Shown here piece after piece: positions 17,420-26,252 of a stretch of DNA of 64,000 nt. Source of the DNA: Paucisalibacillus algeriensis (GTDB taxonomy: Bacteria > Bacillota > Bacilli > Bacillales > Amphibacillaceae); NCBI RefSeq assembly GCF_000577245.1, contig NZ_CBYO010000004.1:62001-126000 (forward strand). The letters run 5' to 3'. Each line of letters begins with the position of its first letter. Positions within the stretch are counted from its first letter, which is position 1. The translations under genes and the position numbers were made by a program. The notes under the pieces were generated by a model. That model did no database searches. It worked only from the letters and a program-made list of their open reading frames with translations, and was not told where the DNA came from.

Positions 17420-17449
17420 GAGAATAGTTATCAGTGATAATGATTCTCA
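17419..17449. promoter_or_regulatory. Two adjacent Fur boxes before yclQ
   Basis: TGAGAAT-A-GTTATCA (17419-17433) and TGATAAT-G-ATTCTCA (17435-17449) each match the 7-1-7 consensus with two or one mismatches. They overlap the -10 and start site of the yclQ promoter. Confidence 0.85.
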
Positions 17450-17483
17450 TTATTAATGAAAATACATATAGGGGGAAACCTAA

Positions 17484-18518
17484 ATGAAAAATTGGAAATT
17501 GTTAAGCATCATGTTTATATTGGTTATTTTTGTTCTTGCTGCATGTGGCGGAGAGAATTCAAATAAAGAGGAAGAAAATTCTAGCAGTAATACTAAAACA
17601 GCTGAAGAAGGGTCAGACGATGCTAGTTCTGCATATCCAATGACTATTTCTCCAACTGTAGGTGCTAGTGAAAACAGAGATGGAAGTGAATCTTATACGT
17701 TTGATGAAATAACATTTGAGTCAAAACCTAAAAATATTGTTGTGTTTGACTATGGTTTCTTGGATACATTAGATGCACTTGGTGTGGAAGGAATTGTTGG
17801 GGTTGCGAAAGACTCTACATTACCAGAACACCTTGAAAAATATGCAGGTGATGAGTATGCAAGTATCGGTACATTAAAAGAACCGTTACTTGAAGATATT
17901 GCAGCCTTAGACCCTGATGTTATTTTTATCTCTGGCCGTCAAGCTCCTTACTATGAACAATTAAAAGAAATCACTCCAAATGTTGTATTTGTTGGTGCGG
18001 TACAAGAAGATTACTGGAACACGTTTTTAGCTTCTGTCGATATTGCAGCTAAAATGTTCGAAAAAGAAGCAGAAGCGGAAGAATACCTAGCTAAGTTTGA
18101 TGCAGCGTTAGAAGAGGTTAAAAACCTAGCTGGAAATTACGAAACTAGCTTAGTAACGATGTACAATGAGGGTAATTTATCAGGATTTTCTACAAACTCT
18201 CGTTTTGGGTATGTATATGATGTATATGGATTCCAACCGGTAACAGAGGATATTGAATCTTCCTCTCATGGTTCTAACTTTGGGTTTGAAGCTATTCTAG
18301 AACTTGATCCAGAAGTATTATTTGTAATTGACCGTACCGCAGCTGTAGGTGGGGAATCTAATATTGATAAAGATTTAGAAAATGACATTATTAAACAAAC
18401 GGTTGCTTATCAAAATGATCGTGTAGTTTATTTAGATGGTCCGCTATGGTATTTAAGTGGTGGCGGTTTACAATCTGAACTAGCTAAAATTGAGGAAATT
18501 CTAGCTGAATTAAAATAG
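17484..18518 (+). CDS. yclQ: Siderophore-binding lipoprotein YclQ
   Basis: 344-residue class III substrate-binding protein. The signal peptide ends in a lipobox (VLAAC, Cys21), then a Ser/Glu-rich linker of about 45 residues anchors the domain. PKNIVVFDYGFLDTLDALGV and the long central helix are typical of the FhuD/FepB fold. B. subtilis YclQ binds petrobactin and its precursors; the gene order here supports the same role. It is separated from yclNOP by a terminator and carries a stronger promoter with double Fur boxes, fitting higher expression of the binding protein. Confidence 0.9.
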   Translation: MKNWKLLSIMFILVIFVLAACGGENSNKEEENSSSNTKTAEEGSDDASSAYPMTISPTVGASENRDGSESYTFDEITFESKPKNIVVFDYGFLDTLDALGVEGIVGVAKDSTLPEHLEKYAGDEYASIGTLKEPLLEDIAALDPDVIFISGRQAPYYEQLKEITPNVVFVGAVQEDYWNTFLASVDIAAKMFEKEAEAEEYLAKFDAALEEVKNLAGNYETSLVTMYNEGNLSGFSTNSRFGYVYDVYGFQPVTEDIESSSHGSNFGFEAILELDPEVLFVIDRTAAVGGESNIDKDLENDIIKQTVAYQNDRVVYLDGPLWYLSGGGLQSELAKIEEILAELK

Positions 18519-18536
18519 GTAAATAATATAGATATC

Positions 18537-18575
18537 AAGAGCAATCCGGTTTTAAACATGGGTTGCTCTTTCATA
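18537..18575 (+). terminator. Terminator after yclQ
   Basis: Inverted repeat AGAGCAA/TTGCTCT with a short T tract. Confidence 0.65.
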
Positions 18576-18651
18576 TTGTAACAGCCTTTCTTGCATTTTA
18601 CATACCAACTATGTTTGAATAGAAATACAACTTTAGGAAATGAGGTATATC

Positions 18652-19347
18652 ATGAAAAAGATAATTAGTATACTTGTAATAGGGTTAATCATATTATTAG
18701 CTGCATGTGGCGACGACGAAAAGGAAGATAACGATAGTAAAGAAGCCAATACAAATCCACAGGAAGTTACGATGGAAAAAGATGAAATGGTCGCGGACGA
18801 CAAAGTTGTGGTTGAAATAAATGACTCAGAAGTTAAAGGTGACCGTTATAATGCAATCTATTTACAAACAAAAATGCGAGTAGCACAGTTTGGCCAAGAT
18901 ACAGAGGATAAAGAGAATATAAAAGAAGTAACCATGAACGAGCTTATTGCTCAGGAATTAATAAAACAGGAAGCGAAAAAGAGTGGTATTGAAGTCTCTG
19001 ATGAAGAAGTTCAAAAAGAGTTTGAAGAATTAAAATCACAAAATGAGGGTACATTTAATGATTATCTTGAGAAATTTAAATTAACAGAGGAATCATTAAA
19101 GGATCAAATTCGCTTTTCTCAAACATTAAGTAACTACATGGATCAAGAAATAAAAGTAGAAGAAGTGACAGATGCAGACATTAAAGAAACATATGAGCAA
19201 TTAAAGAAAGATATGGATGATATCATGACATTTGAAGAAGCGGAACCAATTATCAAAAACCAATTAACATCCCAAAGACAAGCAGATGCACTTCAACAAA
19301 AAGTAGAAGAACTAATGAAACAAGCTGAAATTAATAAACATATCTAA
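18652..19347 (+). CDS. SurA N-terminal-domain lipoprotein
   Basis: 231-residue lipoprotein with signal peptide and lipobox (LLAAC, Cys19), an acidic linker and a SurA/PrsA-like helical chaperone domain (VVVEINDSEVKGDRYNAIYL ... MNELIAQELIKQEAKKSGIEVSDEEVQKEF). The parvulin PPIase domain of PrsA is missing: after TDADIKETYEQLKKDM the sequence goes directly to the C-terminal helix. It is probably a membrane-anchored chaperone outside the cell. The start ATG at 18652 has ATGAGG six bases upstream; an in-frame ATG at 18640 is part of that site. Confidence 0.82.
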   Translation: MKKIISILVIGLIILLAACGDDEKEDNDSKEANTNPQEVTMEKDEMVADDKVVVEINDSEVKGDRYNAIYLQTKMRVAQFGQDTEDKENIKEVTMNELIAQELIKQEAKKSGIEVSDEEVQKEFEELKSQNEGTFNDYLEKFKLTEESLKDQIRFSQTLSNYMDQEIKVEEVTDADIKETYEQLKKDMDDIMTFEEAEPIIKNQLTSQRQADALQQKVEELMKQAEINKHI

Positions 19348-19355
19348 ATTAAGGG

Positions 19356-19391
19356 GAACACATGGCAAATTGTCATGTGTTCTTGATTTTT
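19356..19391 (+). terminator. Terminator after the SurA-like gene
   Basis: Perfect GAACACATG/CATGTGTTC stem (19356-19364, 19374-19382) and T-rich tail. Confidence 0.75.
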
Positions 19392-19677
19392 AAACAGGAA
19401 ATTTTTGAGAGAATGGAGAGAGGTGTTATGCAATGCATCATTTTGACAGGAAATTAGGGTAGAAATGAAGATTGAGAAGGTGCTATAAATCATTTTGCAA
19501 TGGGATTTGCATTGTAATGAGGAATAGAAGCTCTAAACATCATTTCAACCTGGTTTTGAATTATAAACCGAAATGCTCTTACAGCGAAGTTTTCATAAAA
19601 AAGTACTAATTTCAGCCAGATTAAAAAAGCCCAAGTGATATAATAAATATAAACAAAATCAAAAAGCTGGTGTTGAA
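19392..19677. other. Intergenic stretch with no identified feature
   Basis: Together with the terminator this is a 330-bp gene-free gap. It is AT-rich, with a possible -10 (TATAAT near 19637) for the following gene. I see no conserved RNA structure or credible small gene; frames on either strand are short and lack ribosome binding sites. Confidence 0.5.
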
Positions 19678-20058
19678 ATGTATATAAAAAGACTATTTTT
19701 GGTAATCTCAGGACTACTATCACTAGGACTTGCCGTCATAGGGATTTTCTTGCCACTCATACCCACAACGCCATTATTACTACTCTCAGCTGCCTGCTTC
19801 ATAAGAAGCTCAGATAGATTATACCAGTGGTTAATCACAAATAAGTACTTAGGCCCATATATTAAAAATTATCGAGAAGGTAATGGTATTCCATTAACTG
19901 CAAAAATTGTCGGAGTATCCTTACTTTGGGTATCCATGCTTTTCACCATTTTTTTTGTAATACCGTTAGTTGCCGTGAAACTACTATTAGCAGGAATTGC
20001 TGCCTATTTTACGTGGTTTATCCTAAAACAAAAAACATTGGTAAAAGCCCATCTTTAA
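19678..20058 (+). CDS. DUF454 (YbaN-family) membrane protein
   Basis: 126 residues with the DUF454 hallmark GIFLPLIPTTPLLLLSAACF and a RSSDRLYQWLITNKYLGPYI segment. Three to four membrane segments are predicted. The family is widespread (E. coli YbaN) with no established biochemical function. The ATG is preceded only by a weak CTGGTG site; no better start is seen. It stands between a terminator and murB and may be monocistronic. Confidence 0.83.
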   Translation: MYIKRLFLVISGLLSLGLAVIGIFLPLIPTTPLLLLSAACFIRSSDRLYQWLITNKYLGPYIKNYREGNGIPLTAKIVGVSLLWVSMLFTIFFVIPLVAVKLLLAGIAAYFTWFILKQKTLVKAHL

Positions 20059-20191
20059 TTAAAAGGTATGCCATTTATATACAGGCATATAAATACGATA
20101 AAGTATTATTAAAAGGTGGCATGAAAGCAAAAAATAACCTACAATAGTACAGATGGTTAATTTAAGGAATATTACAAAGGAATGATTTTTA

Positions 20192-21109
20192 GTGAACAAT
20201 CATCATGTATATGAAAAACTGAATAACATTACATCAGAGCAAAATGTGATGGTTAATGAGCCTTTAAAGAATCATACGTATACACGACTTGGTGGAAGAG
20301 CTGATTTACTCGTTACACCAGAAACATATGAGCAAGTTATGGGAATTGTAAAGATTGCTAACGAAGAAGGAGTACCATTTACGTTACTAGGAAATGGCTC
20401 GAATTTGATTGTTAAAGATGGTGGTATTCGTGGTATCGTTATGAATCTAAATAAATTAAACGAAATTAAAACCGATGGTACAAAGGTCATTGCCCAAAGT
20501 GGTGCAAGAATAATTGATACATCCCGCGAGGCATTAAAGCAAAATCTAACAGGATTAGAATTTGCTTGTGGTATACCTGGTTCTGTTGGCGGGGCCTTAT
20601 ACATGAATGCTGGTGCGTATGGTGGAGAGATAAAAGACTGTTTGGAAAGTGCGATTGTTATTGACCGAAATGGTGATTTACTGACTCTAAATGCGGATGA
20701 ATTAGATTTGGAGTATCGTCGAAGTAATATACCTGACAAAGGCTATATTGTGTTAGAAGGTACATTCGCCTTAAAAGAAGGCAACTATGAGGAAATAAAG
20801 GCAGTAATGGATGATCTTACCTTTAAACGCGAATCAAAGCAGCCACTGGAGTATCCATCATGTGGAAGTGTGTTTAAACGCCCACCAGGATATTTTGCAG
20901 GTAAGTTAATTCAAGATAGTGGATTGCAGGGCACTCAAATTGGTGGAGCCCAAGTCTCGTTAAAACATGCTGGGTTTATTGTGAATAAGGATAATGCTAC
21001 TGCAGAAGAATATATTCGATTGATTCGCCATGTTCAAACTACGGTTAAGGATAAATTTGGAGTTTCTCTTGAACGTGAAGTACGGATTATTGGTGAGGAT
21101 TTAGAATAA
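20192..21109 (+). CDS. murB: UDP-N-acetylenolpyruvoylglucosamine reductase
   Basis: 305-residue FAD enzyme for the second step of UDP-MurNAc synthesis. FAD-binding motifs are NHTYTRLGGRADLLV, LLGNGSNLIVKDGGI and GLEFACGIPGSVGGALYMNAGAYGG. The C-terminal CGSVFKRPPGYFAGKLI contains the active-site Ser, and VSLEREVRIIG ends the protein. It is of the shorter type II form found in Bacillus. Start is GTG with AAAGGA about 11 bases upstream. It stands alone here, not in the division cluster where murB lies in B. subtilis. Confidence 0.95.
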   Translation: MNNHHVYEKLNNITSEQNVMVNEPLKNHTYTRLGGRADLLVTPETYEQVMGIVKIANEEGVPFTLLGNGSNLIVKDGGIRGIVMNLNKLNEIKTDGTKVIAQSGARIIDTSREALKQNLTGLEFACGIPGSVGGALYMNAGAYGGEIKDCLESAIVIDRNGDLLTLNADELDLEYRRSNIPDKGYIVLEGTFALKEGNYEEIKAVMDDLTFKRESKQPLEYPSCGSVFKRPPGYFAGKLIQDSGLQGTQIGGAQVSLKHAGFIVNKDNATAEEYIRLIRHVQTTVKDKFGVSLEREVRIIGEDLE

Positions 21110-21115
21110 AAAAGT

Positions 21116-21145
21116 GAAGCTGTGCGATTGACGCACAGCTTCTTT
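21116..21145 (+). terminator. Terminator after murB
   Basis: Perfect 11-bp stem GAAGCTGTGCG/CGCACAGCTTC with TTT tail. Confidence 0.8.
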
Positions 21146-21218
21146 AATATCAAGGGGAAGATATTTACTGTATTAGTATTACCTAAAATGGTTTTTATTA
21201 AACCAAAAGAATAATAAA

Positions 21219-22037
21219 TTAACTTCTAAAACGATACAAGAACTGTTGTAATCGCTCATTATCTGATTCTTCAAGAACCTCTCTCGGTGATCCTTCTTCA
21301 GCAATTACACCATCATCTAAGAAAATAACTCGATCTGCAACTTCAAGTGCAAAATCCATCTCATGTGTAACAAGAACCATCGCCATTTCACCTTCTTCGG
21401 CAATGTCACGAATAACTTCTAGAACCTCACCAACAAGCTCTGGATCTAGAGCAGAAGTAACTTCGTCAAATAGCATAATTTTTGGGCGCATAACTAAAGC
21501 ACGAGCCATCGCAACACGCTGCTTCTGTCCACCAGATAATTGACTTGGATAATTATCTAATTTATCCCCTAGCCCGACCTTTTCCAGCATTTCTATCGAA
21601 CGTTTTTTGGCACCTTCTTTATCTTCCTTTTGCACTTGGATTGGTGCAGTCATACAATTTTGTAGAATTGTCATATGTGGGAAAAGATTAAAATGCTGGA
21701 ATACCATTCCTATATCCCCACGAACTTCGCGTAAATGTTTTTCATTTGCAGGAACTAGTTTTCCGTTTTTCTCCATATGCCAAAGATTTTTACCATCAAC
21801 AATAATTTCACCTGAAGTGGGTTGCTCTAGAGTCATTAGCATACGAATAATCGTAGTTTTTCCAGAACCACTTGGACCAATTAACGCAACCTTTTCGCCA
21901 GGGAAAATATTTAAGTCAAGTCCTTTTAAAACCTCCACATCCCCAAATGATTTATGGACATTTTTATATTCAACAATAGGTTCCATATTTGATGCGAAGG
22001 CACTTGAATTATTTTCTTCTTTTAATGATTCAACCAT
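21219..22037 (-). CDS. ehuA: Ectoine/hydroxyectoine ABC transporter ATPase EhuA
   Basis: 272-residue polar-amino-acid-type ABC ATPase: Walker [10 protein letters not shown], signature [15 protein letters not shown], Walker B IMLFDEV with the D-loop SALDPEL, and switch VTHEMDFA. Compared with GlnQ it carries a N-terminal extension of about 20 residues and an insertion ([20 protein letters not shown]) typical of the EhuA subgroup. It is the last gene of ehuBCDA and its ATG shares a base with the ehuD stop. It powers osmolyte uptake. Confidence 0.85.
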   Translation of the reverse strand: MVESLKEENNSSAFASNMEPIVEYKNVHKSFGDVEVLKGLDLNIFPGEKVALIGPSGSGKTTIIRMLMTLEQPTSGEIIVDGKNLWHMEKNGKLVPANEKHLREVRGDIGMVFQHFNLFPHMTILQNCMTAPIQVQKEDKEGAKKRSIEMLEKVGLGDKLDNYPSQLSGGQKQRVAMARALVMRPKIMLFDEVTSALDPELVGEVLEVIRDIAEEGEMAMVLVTHEMDFALEVADRVIFLDDGVIAEEGSPREVLEESDNERLQQFLYRFRS

Positions 22038-22750
22038 TATACTACCGCTCCTTTACTTTCCTGAAGCGCTGCTTTCTTATTAAAGCGGCGGTTCATTTTC
22101 TTTTCCAATTTATTAATTAAAATAGCTGAAGGATAACTTAACACTAAGAAAATAAGCGCTACAATGGTATAGGATTCTAGCATGCGGAAGTTATCCGTAC
22201 CATATGTTTCTGCTAGAGCTAAGATACCTACTACCCCAATTGTTGATGCGAGAGGTACTTCCTTAAACATAATGATTAAGTAATTCCCAAGCATTGGAAT
22301 TGTCGGTGGTATTGCTTGTGGTAATATGATTTTAGTCCACTTTTGTCTAGTTGAAAAGTTTAATGCAGTAGATGCTTCCCACTGTCCCTTATCAACTCCC
22401 TCTATCCCTGAACGATACACTTCACCAATATACGTACTAAAGTGTATACCGAGACCTAGAATAGCACTTTCGAACGAAGAAAGGGATACCCCAATTCCTG
22501 GAACCATTGGCCAAGCATAATAAATAAAGAATAATTGGATCAATGGAGGCGTGGATCGAATAAATTCCATCACCCAAGTAACAAGCCAATTCACGGGTTT
22601 GAATTTAATTCTTCTCAAAAAGACCCATACAAATCCAAAAATCAAAGCAAATAAAAAACATGCAAATGTTAGTCCTACTGTAACTCCTAATCCTTGTAAG
22701 ATATAAGGAAATGCTTCAAAAAACATATCCCATTTCCAATTAATGTCCAT
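22037..22750 (-). CDS. ehuD: Ectoine/hydroxyectoine ABC permease EhuD
   Basis: 237-residue HisMQ-type permease with about five membrane segments and the EAA loop ([20 protein letters not shown]). The segment [21 protein letters not shown] matches the EhuD branch. Stop/start overlaps of one base with ehuC and ehuA imply translational coupling. The basic C-terminus ([12 protein letters not shown]) is cytoplasmic. It pairs with EhuC to form the channel. Confidence 0.85.
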   Translation of the reverse strand: MDINWKWDMFFEAFPYILQGLGVTVGLTFACFLFALIFGFVWVFLRRIKFKPVNWLVTWVMEFIRSTPPLIQLFFIYYAWPMVPGIGVSLSSFESAILGLGIHFSTYIGEVYRSGIEGVDKGQWEASTALNFSTRQKWTKIILPQAIPPTIPMLGNYLIIMFKEVPLASTIGVVGILALAETYGTDNFRMLESYTIVALIFLVLSYPSAILINKLEKKMNRRFNKKAALQESKGAVV

Positions 22751-23412
22751 TAACTAGCCACTCCTCTCTTCGAAATCTGCTCCCCTTTACGAGTTAGGAA
22801 GATTAGTGGCAATGCCATAATAAAGTAGAATACTAGTAATAGTAAATACACGGTAGGTGCTGCTGATAAATTAGTACTTCTTAAGATGTTTCCATGGTAT
22901 AGAATATCTGTCATTCCAATCAATGAAACGAGTGACGTTGCTTTAAGTATTTGAATGAGATAATTTCCAAACTCCGGTAACATCATGCGAAGAGCTTGAG
23001 GGAAGATAACGATTCTCATGCGTTGTGCACGAGAAAGATTTAATGCAATGGACGCCTCTGTTTGTCCTTTATCCACGGCTAGAATAGATCCGCGAACAAT
23101 CTCAGACATATAAGCTCCGTAATTTAAAGAAATTGCTAATACACCAGCCATGAGTCGGTTATCAATACCAACATCAAATAACATCGGAATCGCATAGTAG
23201 AGCCAAAACAATTGAACAATTAGAGAGGTACCTCTAAATATTTCCACATAGACACTAGTACTTCCTCTGACATATTTATTATTAGATACTCGACAAAGAC
23301 CTGCAATAAAAGCGAACAGATAGCTAAAGATAGCTGAAAGAATAAAAACCGTAATCGTAATATTAATCCCTTTCATCAATACAGGGAAAACTTCTATTAA
23401 TGCATTAATCAT
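22750..23412 (-). CDS. ehuC: Ectoine/hydroxyectoine ABC permease EhuC
   Basis: 220-residue HisMQ-type permease with five membrane segments, VEIFRGTSLIVQLFWLYYAIP and the EAA loop VRGSILAVDKGQTEASIALN. AAAGGAG is spaced correctly for the ATG at 23412; an in-frame GTG at 23418 is too close. A short repeat element lies directly upstream of the ribosome binding site and a hairpin separates it from ehuB, so ehuCDA expression depends on readthrough or on a promoter in that gap. Confidence 0.85.
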   Translation of the reverse strand: MINALIEVFPVLMKGINITITVFILSAIFSYLFAFIAGLCRVSNNKYVRGSTSVYVEIFRGTSLIVQLFWLYYAIPMLFDVGIDNRLMAGVLAISLNYGAYMSEIVRGSILAVDKGQTEASIALNLSRAQRMRIVIFPQALRMMLPEFGNYLIQILKATSLVSLIGMTDILYHGNILRSTNLSAAPTVYLLLLVFYFIMALPLIFLTRKGEQISKRGVAS

Positions 23413-23428
23413 AATCACTCCTTTGAAA

Positions 23429-23502
23429 AGCGCAAGGCGCCCGCTTAGCGAAGTGCGGAGGTGAGGGAAGTCTCGCTAGTCGCTGGCGCCTGAAGCTAGA
23501 CA
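23429..23502. repeat. Short GC-rich repeat between ehuB and ehuC
   Basis: Segment flanked by GGCGCC palindromes (AAGGCGCCCGC at the left, CTGGCGCCTGAAGCTAGACA at the right). The right edge has the form of a common Bacillaceae intergenic repeat recalled from memory. It is unlike the repeat family at 0.9, 1.2, 28.4 and 44.1 kb. Confidence 0.55.
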
Positions 23503-23530
23503 TCTCCTGAAATTACTTCTTATTCCTTAT

Positions 23531-23580
23531 AAAAAAACTCCATAGGGACTGACCCCTAATGGGGAAAAACCCTATGGAGT
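23531..23580 (-). terminator. Intercistronic hairpin between ehuB and ehuC
   Basis: Perfect 11-bp stem (23537-23547, 23570-23580) followed by seven T on the minus strand. It should partly terminate after ehuB, giving excess binding protein over permease and ATPase. Confidence 0.75.
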
Positions 23581-23596
23581 CTTGTTGAATCATAAA

Positions 23597-24457
23597 TTAA
23601 ATCTCACCGTTGCAGACCTTTTCAGTTGTGATTTCTTCTGGTACAACATTCATTTGTGCACTGAAACCATTCTTTTCTAACAACTCAGCAACTGTACCAT
23701 CAGCTTTTAAATCGGCAAGCGCTTCATTATATGCGTTTAGTAACTCTGTATCGTTTAAATTAAATGCTGCTGCCCCATAACTAGGTACGCCATCTACATC
23801 TGGTTGTTGGAAAGACTCTACGAACTCTAGCTCATCTGTACCAGCCGATTCAAATGCATCCTGAAGGGTAAATTGTGTTGCTGTTGTTGCATCAGCACGG
23901 CCAGATTGAACTGCAGCAATAGAAGCTGGTATATCTGGCACGGAAAGAATTTGATCTGGGCTTACACCAGAATCTTTTAAGAAGTCATTTTCTGTAGCGC
24001 CTTGCATTACAGCAATAGTAACTTCAGGGTTATTTGCAATATCTTCATAGCTTTCTAGATTAAGAGGGTTGCCTTTTTGTACGACTAATCCTTCTCCATA
24101 CATCATTTCAGGTTCTCCAAATGCTGCGTTTTCACAACGATCAGGCTTAATGGCCATACCAGCTGTTATTACGTCAAATTGACCAGCGTTTAGTCCCGAA
24201 ATAAGCTGACCAAATTCTAGTAATTCCGACTCTACTTCTTCTACTCCAAGTTCTGCAAAGACTGCTTTTGCAATATCCACTGCAGCACCTTTAAGTTCAC
24301 CATTTTCCTCATATGCATAAGGTTTTTCGTTGGCGAATCCAATTGTGACCTTACCTTCATCTTGAAGCTTGGCCAATTTGCTTTCTTCCTCTGACCCGCA
24401 TGCTGCAACAAAAGCAACTGTTAAACATAAGATCAGAGCTAATAATATTTTCTTCAT
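23597..24457 (-). CDS. ehuB: Ectoine/hydroxyectoine-binding lipoprotein EhuB
   Basis: 286-residue lipoprotein: signal peptide with lipobox VAAC (Cys20), then a class II binding fold (KVTIGFANEKPYAYEENGEL). The EhuB-specific stretch GLNAGQFDVITAGMAIKPDR is followed by Cys and pairs with a C-terminal Cys (TTEKVCNGEI), as in the S. meliloti ectoine-binding protein. A longer in-frame start at 24703 would bury the signal peptide; the ATG at 24457 follows AGGAGGT. First gene of ehuBCDA, scavenging ectoines as osmoprotectants or nutrients. Confidence 0.87.
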   Translation of the reverse strand: MKKILLALILCLTVAFVAACGSEEESKLAKLQDEGKVTIGFANEKPYAYEENGELKGAAVDIAKAVFAELGVEEVESELLEFGQLISGLNAGQFDVITAGMAIKPDRCENAAFGEPEMMYGEGLVVQKGNPLNLESYEDIANNPEVTIAVMQGATENDFLKDSGVSPDQILSVPDIPASIAAVQSGRADATTATQFTLQDAFESAGTDELEFVESFQQPDVDGVPSYGAAAFNLNDTELLNAYNEALADLKADGTVAELLEKNGFSAQMNVVPEEITTEKVCNGEI

Positions 24458-24872
24458 AAAATATAAAGACCTCCTATAAATTTTAAATACTCTAACACAT
24501 TGGTCAGATGTATTGATAAATAGATGAAAAAAGTTAAAGGAAAGTAACTGATTGAGGTAGAATGTACGAGAAACCCAATGAATTAGGAGTAGGTAAAAAG
24601 TATATGTAAGTTGTAAACAGTTACATGTATAATGGTATCGGGTTACAAAAGAGGATTCAAACTTGATATTTTTAGATAATTTTAAATTATTTCGGATTGA
24701 CAAGGGTGTGACTGGAAGAGCCCCTTTGTTCTTAAAGATACTAGTTAATCGTTATTCATGCTCTGGAATCCTGAAGATTCGACAGAAAGATTTAATCTAT
24801 TTAATCGTAATATGCAGGAATCGTGTTAGAATAGTAAACAGAGACTCTTAGCGACAAAGGGGGAAAATAGTC
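24458..24872. other. 415-bp intergenic region upstream of ehuB
   Basis: It must hold the ehuB promoter and that of the small gene at 24873. An inverted motif ATGTAA/TTACAT (24604-24609, 24621-24626) about 150 bp upstream of ehuB is a possible operator. A TGTTAGAAT extended -10 lies near 24825 for the plus-strand gene. A 62-codon plus-strand frame here (from 24664) has no ribosome binding site and is not called. Confidence 0.45.
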
Positions 24873-25049
24873 ATGATTTGGATAGTTGCAGTTATTTGTA
24901 TCGTGATTACTGTAATTGTGGTCTTTTTATCTATTTTAACGTTAGATAAGGGTTATGGATATAAGCATACTGTTGATCCGCTTCCATCGGATGTAGAGGA
25001 AGAAAAAGAAGATATTAATGGAGACTCGACTTCTCGTCCCACACAATAA
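24873..25049 (+). CDS. Small membrane protein, YtzI-like
   Basis: 58 codons preceded by AAAGGGGGAAA. The product has one N-terminal transmembrane helix (MIWIVAVICIVITVIVVFLS) followed by LDKGYGYKHTVDPLPSD and a polar tail. The KGYxYKHTxDP motif directly after a single helix matches the short YtzI-family proteins of Bacillus as I remember them. Function unknown. A bidirectional terminator follows. Confidence 0.75.
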   Translation: MIWIVAVICIVITVIVVFLSILTLDKGYGYKHTVDPLPSDVEEEKEDINGDSTSRPTQ

Positions 25050-25078
25050 ATGAAATATAGACTTTTTTAACATTAACT

Positions 25079-25105
25079 AAAGCTCAGAGCAACTCTGAGC
25101 TTTAT
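25079..25105. terminator. Bidirectional terminator
   Basis: Perfect 11-bp stem AAAGCTCAGAG/CTCTGAGCTTT between convergent genes. Confidence 0.85.
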
Positions 25106-25107
25106 AA

Positions 25108-26088
25108 CTAATCATATATATTACTAGTATCTAAAGGTTCTAATTTGGACTCGATTTCTTCTCTTCTGTCCTCGAAAAACGGGGGCAGGGCTAATTTTTC
25201 ACCAAGATGTTCAACATCCTCGTCAGTTGCAAATCCTGGTCCGTCCGTAGATAATTCAAAAAGAATTCGGTTCCACTCTCTAAAGTATAATGCTTTAAAA
25301 TAATAACGATCCACAATACCAGAATTCGGTAAGCGTGCTTCCACCAAACGTTGTTTCCACTTTTCTAATTCTTCATCATTCTCCACACGAAAAGCTACAT
25401 GATGAACACTTCCTCTGCCAGGTCTTTCTCTTGGTAAATCTTTTCGTTCTTCCACATGGACTTCTGCACCTGTTCCACCTTCACCAGTAGCAAAAATAAG
25501 GATATCACTTTCCCCTTGGATGGAAGATGGATAGCTCCCAACTTGTTCAAAGGATAAAACCTCTGTTAATACAGAAATAGTTGGCTGTGCATCAGGAACG
25601 GTGAGCTTTACAGGACCTAATCCAATTATTCCATTTTCAACTGATGCACTACTGTATTTCCAGGGCTTTCCTCCAGAAACACCTTGATTATGTTCATCTG
25701 ATACAAGTGTTAATCGTTGATCTTCATGATCGCGAAAATGAATTACTTTTCTCCCGTTTTGTTCTGTAATTCCATCATGATTCACCTTAAATTTATGAAA
25801 GCGATCAACCCAATATTCTAACGCTTTATCATTTGGTACACGTAAAGAGGTTCCAGAAATGCTGTTGGTTCCAGGATGTGTCCTCCCAGCGTTCGGAATT
25901 TCAAAAAATGTAAGATCAGTTCCTGGATTACCGATTTCATCTGCGTAAAATAAATGATAAACAGAGGGGTCGTCCTGATTAATCGATTTCTTTACTAAGC
26001 GCATACCCAGCACATTTGTATAAAAATCATAGTTCTTCTTCGCGTTGGCGGTAATAGCGGAGACGTGATGAATACCTTTTAAATACAT
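25108..26088 (-). CDS. Ring-cleaving dioxygenase (MhqA/MhqO-like, VOC family)
   Basis: 326-residue protein of two VOC modules (MYLKGIHHVSAITANAKKNYDF and IGLGPVKLTVPDAQPTISVL). GSVHHVAFRVENDEE and RILFELSTDGPGF supply the second-module His and Glu iron ligands. It resembles the hydroquinone-linked dioxygenases MhqA, MhqE and MhqO of B. subtilis, which confer resistance to quinones and diamide. A near-perfect MhqR operator lies 23 bp upstream of the start, which supports the assignment and implies derepression by quinones. AAGGAGG precedes the ATG. Confidence 0.9.
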   Translation of the reverse strand: MYLKGIHHVSAITANAKKNYDFYTNVLGMRLVKKSINQDDPSVYHLFYADEIGNPGTDLTFFEIPNAGRTHPGTNSISGTSLRVPNDKALEYWVDRFHKFKVNHDGITEQNGRKVIHFRDHEDQRLTLVSDEHNQGVSGGKPWKYSSASVENGIIGLGPVKLTVPDAQPTISVLTEVLSFEQVGSYPSSIQGESDILIFATGEGGTGAEVHVEERKDLPRERPGRGSVHHVAFRVENDEELEKWKQRLVEARLPNSGIVDRYYFKALYFREWNRILFELSTDGPGFATDEDVEHLGEKLALPPFFEDRREEIESKLEPLDTSNIYD

Positions 26089-26110
26089 ATAAAAACCTCC
26101 TTATTTAAAG

Positions 26111-26128
26111 TATCTCTAATTCGAGATA
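26111..26128. promoter_or_regulatory. MhqR operator
   Basis: TATCTC-TAATTC-GAGATA: perfect 6-bp arms around a nearly symmetric AATT centre, matching the B. subtilis MhqR box (tATCTcgaAtTCgAGATa, from memory). It lies between 23 and 40 bp upstream of the dioxygenase start. Confidence 0.82.
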
Positions 26129-26252
26129 ATGTTATTTTACCGAAAATGTAACAAATTGTCTACATTCAATCCCTCAGAAAAGATTGTATCCAATTCCACT
26201 CAATTATATTAAAATAATACTAGCACATGTTTATCAAAACAAAGGGGGAAAC

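Noticed and set aside
19490-19723. 77-codon minus-strand frame overlapping the DUF454 gene start
   Set aside because: No ribosome binding site, it overlaps a credible gene, and has no recognisable domain.
24664-24851. 62-codon plus-strand frame upstream of the YtzI-like gene
   Set aside because: No ribosome binding site, composition not membrane- or enzyme-like, and it occupies the region needed for the ehuB promoter.
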